Shown: piece after piece, positions 63,633-64,000 of the stretch
Position numbering within the stretch: position 1 is the first letter of the stretch
How the letters are laid out: each line of letters opens with the position of its first letter
Assembly (NCBI RefSeq): GCF_016735595.1
Contig: NZ_JAERRB010000008.1
Location: 247,303 to 311,302 of the forward strand
DNA length: 64,000 nucleotides
From: Chryseolinea lacunae
GTDB lineage: Bacteria > Bacteroidota > Bacteroidia > Cytophagales > Cyclobacteriaceae
Direction: 5' to 3'
Program-made: the position numbers and the translations under genes
Notes under the pieces: generated by a model
Databases searched by the model: none
The model's input: only the letters and a program-made list of their open reading frames with translations
Told to the model about the DNA's origin: nothing

Positions 63633-63654
63633 AACGCTCATCAAGGTGAGCGTT
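63633..63654 (+). terminator. small perfect hairpin downstream of the TIM-barrel operon
   Basis: AACGCTCA (63633-63640) pairs with TGAGCGTT (63647-63654), loop of 6, followed by a G-run rather than T, so not a classical terminator by itself. It precedes a much larger palindrome. Confidence 0.4.
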
Positions 63655-63662
63655 TGGGGGAA

Positions 63663-63717
63663 AGAAAAAGTGGTGCTGACTTTGGTCGACCAAAATCAGC
63701 ACCACTTTTTCTTTTTG
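63663..63717. terminator. strong near-perfect 50-base palindrome, bidirectional terminator
   Basis: Two perfect 17-base arms (63663-63679 and 63696-63712) surround an inner perfect palindrome TTTGGTCGACCAAA (63681-63694), with a single C/A mismatch between them. Both ends carry A-run/T-run pairs followed by TTTTT. It should stop transcription from the operon on the left and from the insertion sequence on the right. Confidence 0.8.
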
Positions 63718-63722
63718 AATGG

Positions 63723-63747
63723 CTTAAAAACACGGTGTGTTTTTAAG
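63723..63747. repeat. perfect 11-bp inverted repeat next to the IS end
   Basis: CTTAAAAACAC (63723-63733) pairs with GTGTTTTTAAG (63737-63747) around a 3-base loop. It lies 16 bases outside the insertion sequence end and may be a terminator or a preferred insertion structure. Confidence 0.6.
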
Positions 63748-63763
63748 TTTAGGATGTTTGTTA

Positions 63764-64000
63764 GGGTCTGTAAAATAAACTGTGTCAGTAATAATTGTTG
63801 AAGATGTTGGAATGTGGGAAACATGTGCCTGATAGTGGGCTGGGTTTTCCATATTTCAACATCACTATAAAGATAGCTTCAGCCTTCCCTCGAACCAAAT
63901 CGATAGCTGTGACACCGTGAGGCTCCAGTTCTGAAGCGGTTGAGTCCACTTCTTTCGGATGTTCCCATATGCCAGATAGATCAATTTGAGCAAGGCCATA
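63764..64000 (-). mobile_element. IS256-family insertion sequence, one end (cut by window)
   Basis: The end begins GGGTCTGTAAAATAAACTG, followed by TGTCA, which is the style of terminal repeat seen in IS256-family elements, and is followed by the 3' end of a matching transposase gene. The other end and the target duplication lie outside the window, so the exact boundary may be off by a few bases. Confidence 0.75.
63865..64000 (-). CDS. IS256-family transposase, C-terminal part (5' end outside window)
   Basis: On the minus strand 44 codons are visible up to the TAG at 63865-63867: ALLKLIYLAYGNIRKKWTQP followed by LQNWSLTVSQLSIWFEGRLK. This is the conserved C-terminus of mutator/IS256-type transposases (DDE enzymes), where the pattern A-L-x-K-x-x-Y-L-A, K-K-W-T and N-W, L-S-Q-L, F-E-G-R-L is diagnostic. 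The catalytic residues are outside the window. Together with the terminal repeat it shows an intact-looking IS end. Confidence 0.88.
   Translation of the reverse strand, partial: MALLKLIYLAYGNIRKKWTQPLQNWSLTVSQLSIWFEGRLKLSL

Noticed and set aside
1..64000. tRNA or rRNA genes, prophage or replication origin
   Set aside because: No cloverleaf with CCA end, rRNA signature, phage gene or origin-type AT-rich iteron region was seen on reading both strands by eye; short RNAs could be missed without a covariance search.

Overview
The window looks like chromosome of a Bacteroidota bacterium, most likely a Cytophagia-type soil or freshwater organism (Chryseolinea or Ohtaekwangia relatives are my guess). 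The grounds are a TonB-dependent receptor with an N-terminal carboxypeptidase-regulatory domain, another secreted protein with the same domain, -7 promoter boxes of the TAnnTTTG type, a bacterial alpha-2-macroglobulin, a DUF6934 protein and many secreted TIM-barrel and GMC proteins. Genus is inference. I found no rRNA, tRNA or CRISPR array. Both edges cut a gene: a beta-propeller phytase on the left, and on the right an IS256-family element whose transposase C-terminus lies on the minus strand.

Left part (1-17 kb): phytase end, a Tat-exported sugar isomerase-like TIM barrel, a CHASE3/PAS hybrid histidine kinase, a small DUF6934 plus 55-residue-protein operon with an unusual array of palindromic boxes upstream, a two-gene FAD-dehydrogenase module (Tat gamma subunit and an iron-sulfur GMC catalytic subunit), an animal-type haem peroxidase with a lysine-rich tail, a frameshifted glyoxalase-like gene, a DUF4198 plus TonB siderophore-receptor pair and an AI-2E-type permease.

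Middle (17-41 kb): a stress pair (YciE/YciF-like ferroxidase and large-subunit catalase), SemiSWEET, a dicarboxylate/amino-acid symporter, a D-apionate-lactonase-like enzyme, an SDR reductase, a GlxA-like regulator, a minus-strand run of unknown, RDD and TPR membrane proteins, a 2064-residue alpha-2-macroglobulin, a HAMP-GAF-PAS protein without output domain, the decayed 3' end of a haloalkane dehalogenase, and a Fpg/Nei glycosylase without its zinc cysteines.

Right part (41-64 kb): trehalose synthase fused to maltokinase, a lipid kinase, surE, lgt, a thioesterase, an aldo/keto reductase, a lipoprotein-type intradiol dioxygenase with an unknown partner, gamma-glutamyltransferase, a lone receiver protein, TrmO-like, bestrophin-like, DinB, a luciferase-like monooxygenase, a SIS plus ROK sugar pair, a CHASE3-GAF protein related to the one at 37-39 kb, and finally a complete operon of Tat gamma subunit, GMC dehydrogenase and secreted TIM barrel.

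The most coherent theme is periplasmic sugar oxidation: two modules with the gamma/alpha layout of bacterial FAD-glucose dehydrogenases, both without a cytochrome subunit in view, one directly coupled to a secreted TIM-barrel enzyme. The most unusual regulatory structure is the 22.5-bp-periodic dyad array in front of the DUF6934 operon.
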